From Cellulophaga baltica (GTDB lineage Bacteria > Bacteroidota > Bacteroidia > Flavobacteriales > Flavobacteriaceae), in NCBI RefSeq assembly GCF_018861125.1, contig NZ_JAHKQN010000013.1, positions 472,548-536,547 of the forward strand: 64,000 nucleotides of DNA. Direction: 5' to 3'. The stretch's first letter is position 1. Each line of letters begins with the position of its first letter. Under the pieces are notes generated by a model that was not told where the DNA came from, made no database searches, and saw nothing but the letters and a program-made list of their open reading frames with translations. Shown in pieces: positions 63,927 through 64,000 of this stretch. The position numbers and the translations under genes were made by a program.

Positions 63927-64000
63927 TCAATTAAACCACAAAATAAGTGCATGAAAAATGAACCCAATTACTTCTAAAACCAAAAAAAACCACCGATAAA

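Overview
The window is AT-rich chromosomal DNA from a member of the Bacteroidota, most likely a marine Flavobacteriaceae species. The grounds are a complete BatABCDE operon, an IPExxxVDY protein next to pyruvate kinase, an OmpA protein with thrombospondin type-3 repeats, an AddA/AddB-like pair with C-terminal RecB-type nuclease motifs, a sigma/FecR/TonB-receptor signalling cassette, and repeated promoters of the Bacteroidota type (TTG, about 19-22 bases, TANNTTTG). I see no phage, insertion sequence, CRISPR array, rRNA or tRNA. The genome is not named in the data and I do not name a species.

Layout. 1-5.6 kb: bat aerotolerance-type operon (VWA proteins BatA and BatB, TPR proteins BatC and BatE, BatD). 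5.6-9.0 kb: a small exported His-rich protein, a SulP anion transporter and two different beta-carbonic anhydrases, probably a bicarbonate/CO2 module. 9.2-10.7 kb: pheS and a conserved unknown. 10.7-17.6 kb: a drug-efflux operon, GbsR/MarR regulator, RND adaptor, RND pump, outer-membrane factor and TetR regulator, with candidate operators. 17.7-19.6 kb (minus): HEPN-like protein, CYTH phosphatase, NAD(P)-binding protein; divergent from dinB. 20.8-22.3 kb (minus): AraC regulator, a tiny Cys/His-rich ORF and a cupredoxin-like protein. 22.4-26.8 kb (minus): acpP, fabF, rnc, IPExxxVDY, pyk. 27-31 kb: purN, rnhA, PfkB kinase, long PurF-like enzyme.

31.0-31.8 kb has no protein gene. It holds four near-identical, separately promoted and terminated small RNA genes of about 70 nt. 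31.8-40 kb: superoxide dismutase, AddA-like helicase-nuclease, OmpA protein, AddB-like protein. 40-46 kb: SDR, a lipoprotein divergent from a sigma-70/FecR/TonB-receptor set. 46-50.2 kb: MATE pump, enoyl-CoA hydratase, PTPS/QueD, LpxH-like phosphatase, plus two tiny membrane-protein ORFs. 50.2-50.98 kb has no recognised gene. It holds three tandem units of about 280 bp, each ending in an intrinsic terminator. 51-57 kb (minus): MFS, recJ, OsmC, lipoprotein, HopJ-like, rsmI, DoxX, unknown. 57.5-64 kb: tdk-alr, mscL, an orphan receiver protein, asd, prolyl oligopeptidase, and a promoter-ORF-terminator unit coding a 22-residue peptide.

The strongest candidate for an undescribed system is the pair of multicopy small-RNA arrays at 31 kb and 50 kb. 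The 31-kb RNAs carry TAGGTTAAG and AAGATTTGGG. The 50-kb units carry the exact reverse complements CTTAACCTA and CCCAAATCTT in the matching antiparallel order. This suggests that the two RNA families could pair with each other, as an sRNA and a sponge or anti-sRNA. A third, degenerate relative of the first family lies at 46.1 kb. Everything about function here is inference; the repeats, promoters, terminators and complementarity are visible in the sequence.
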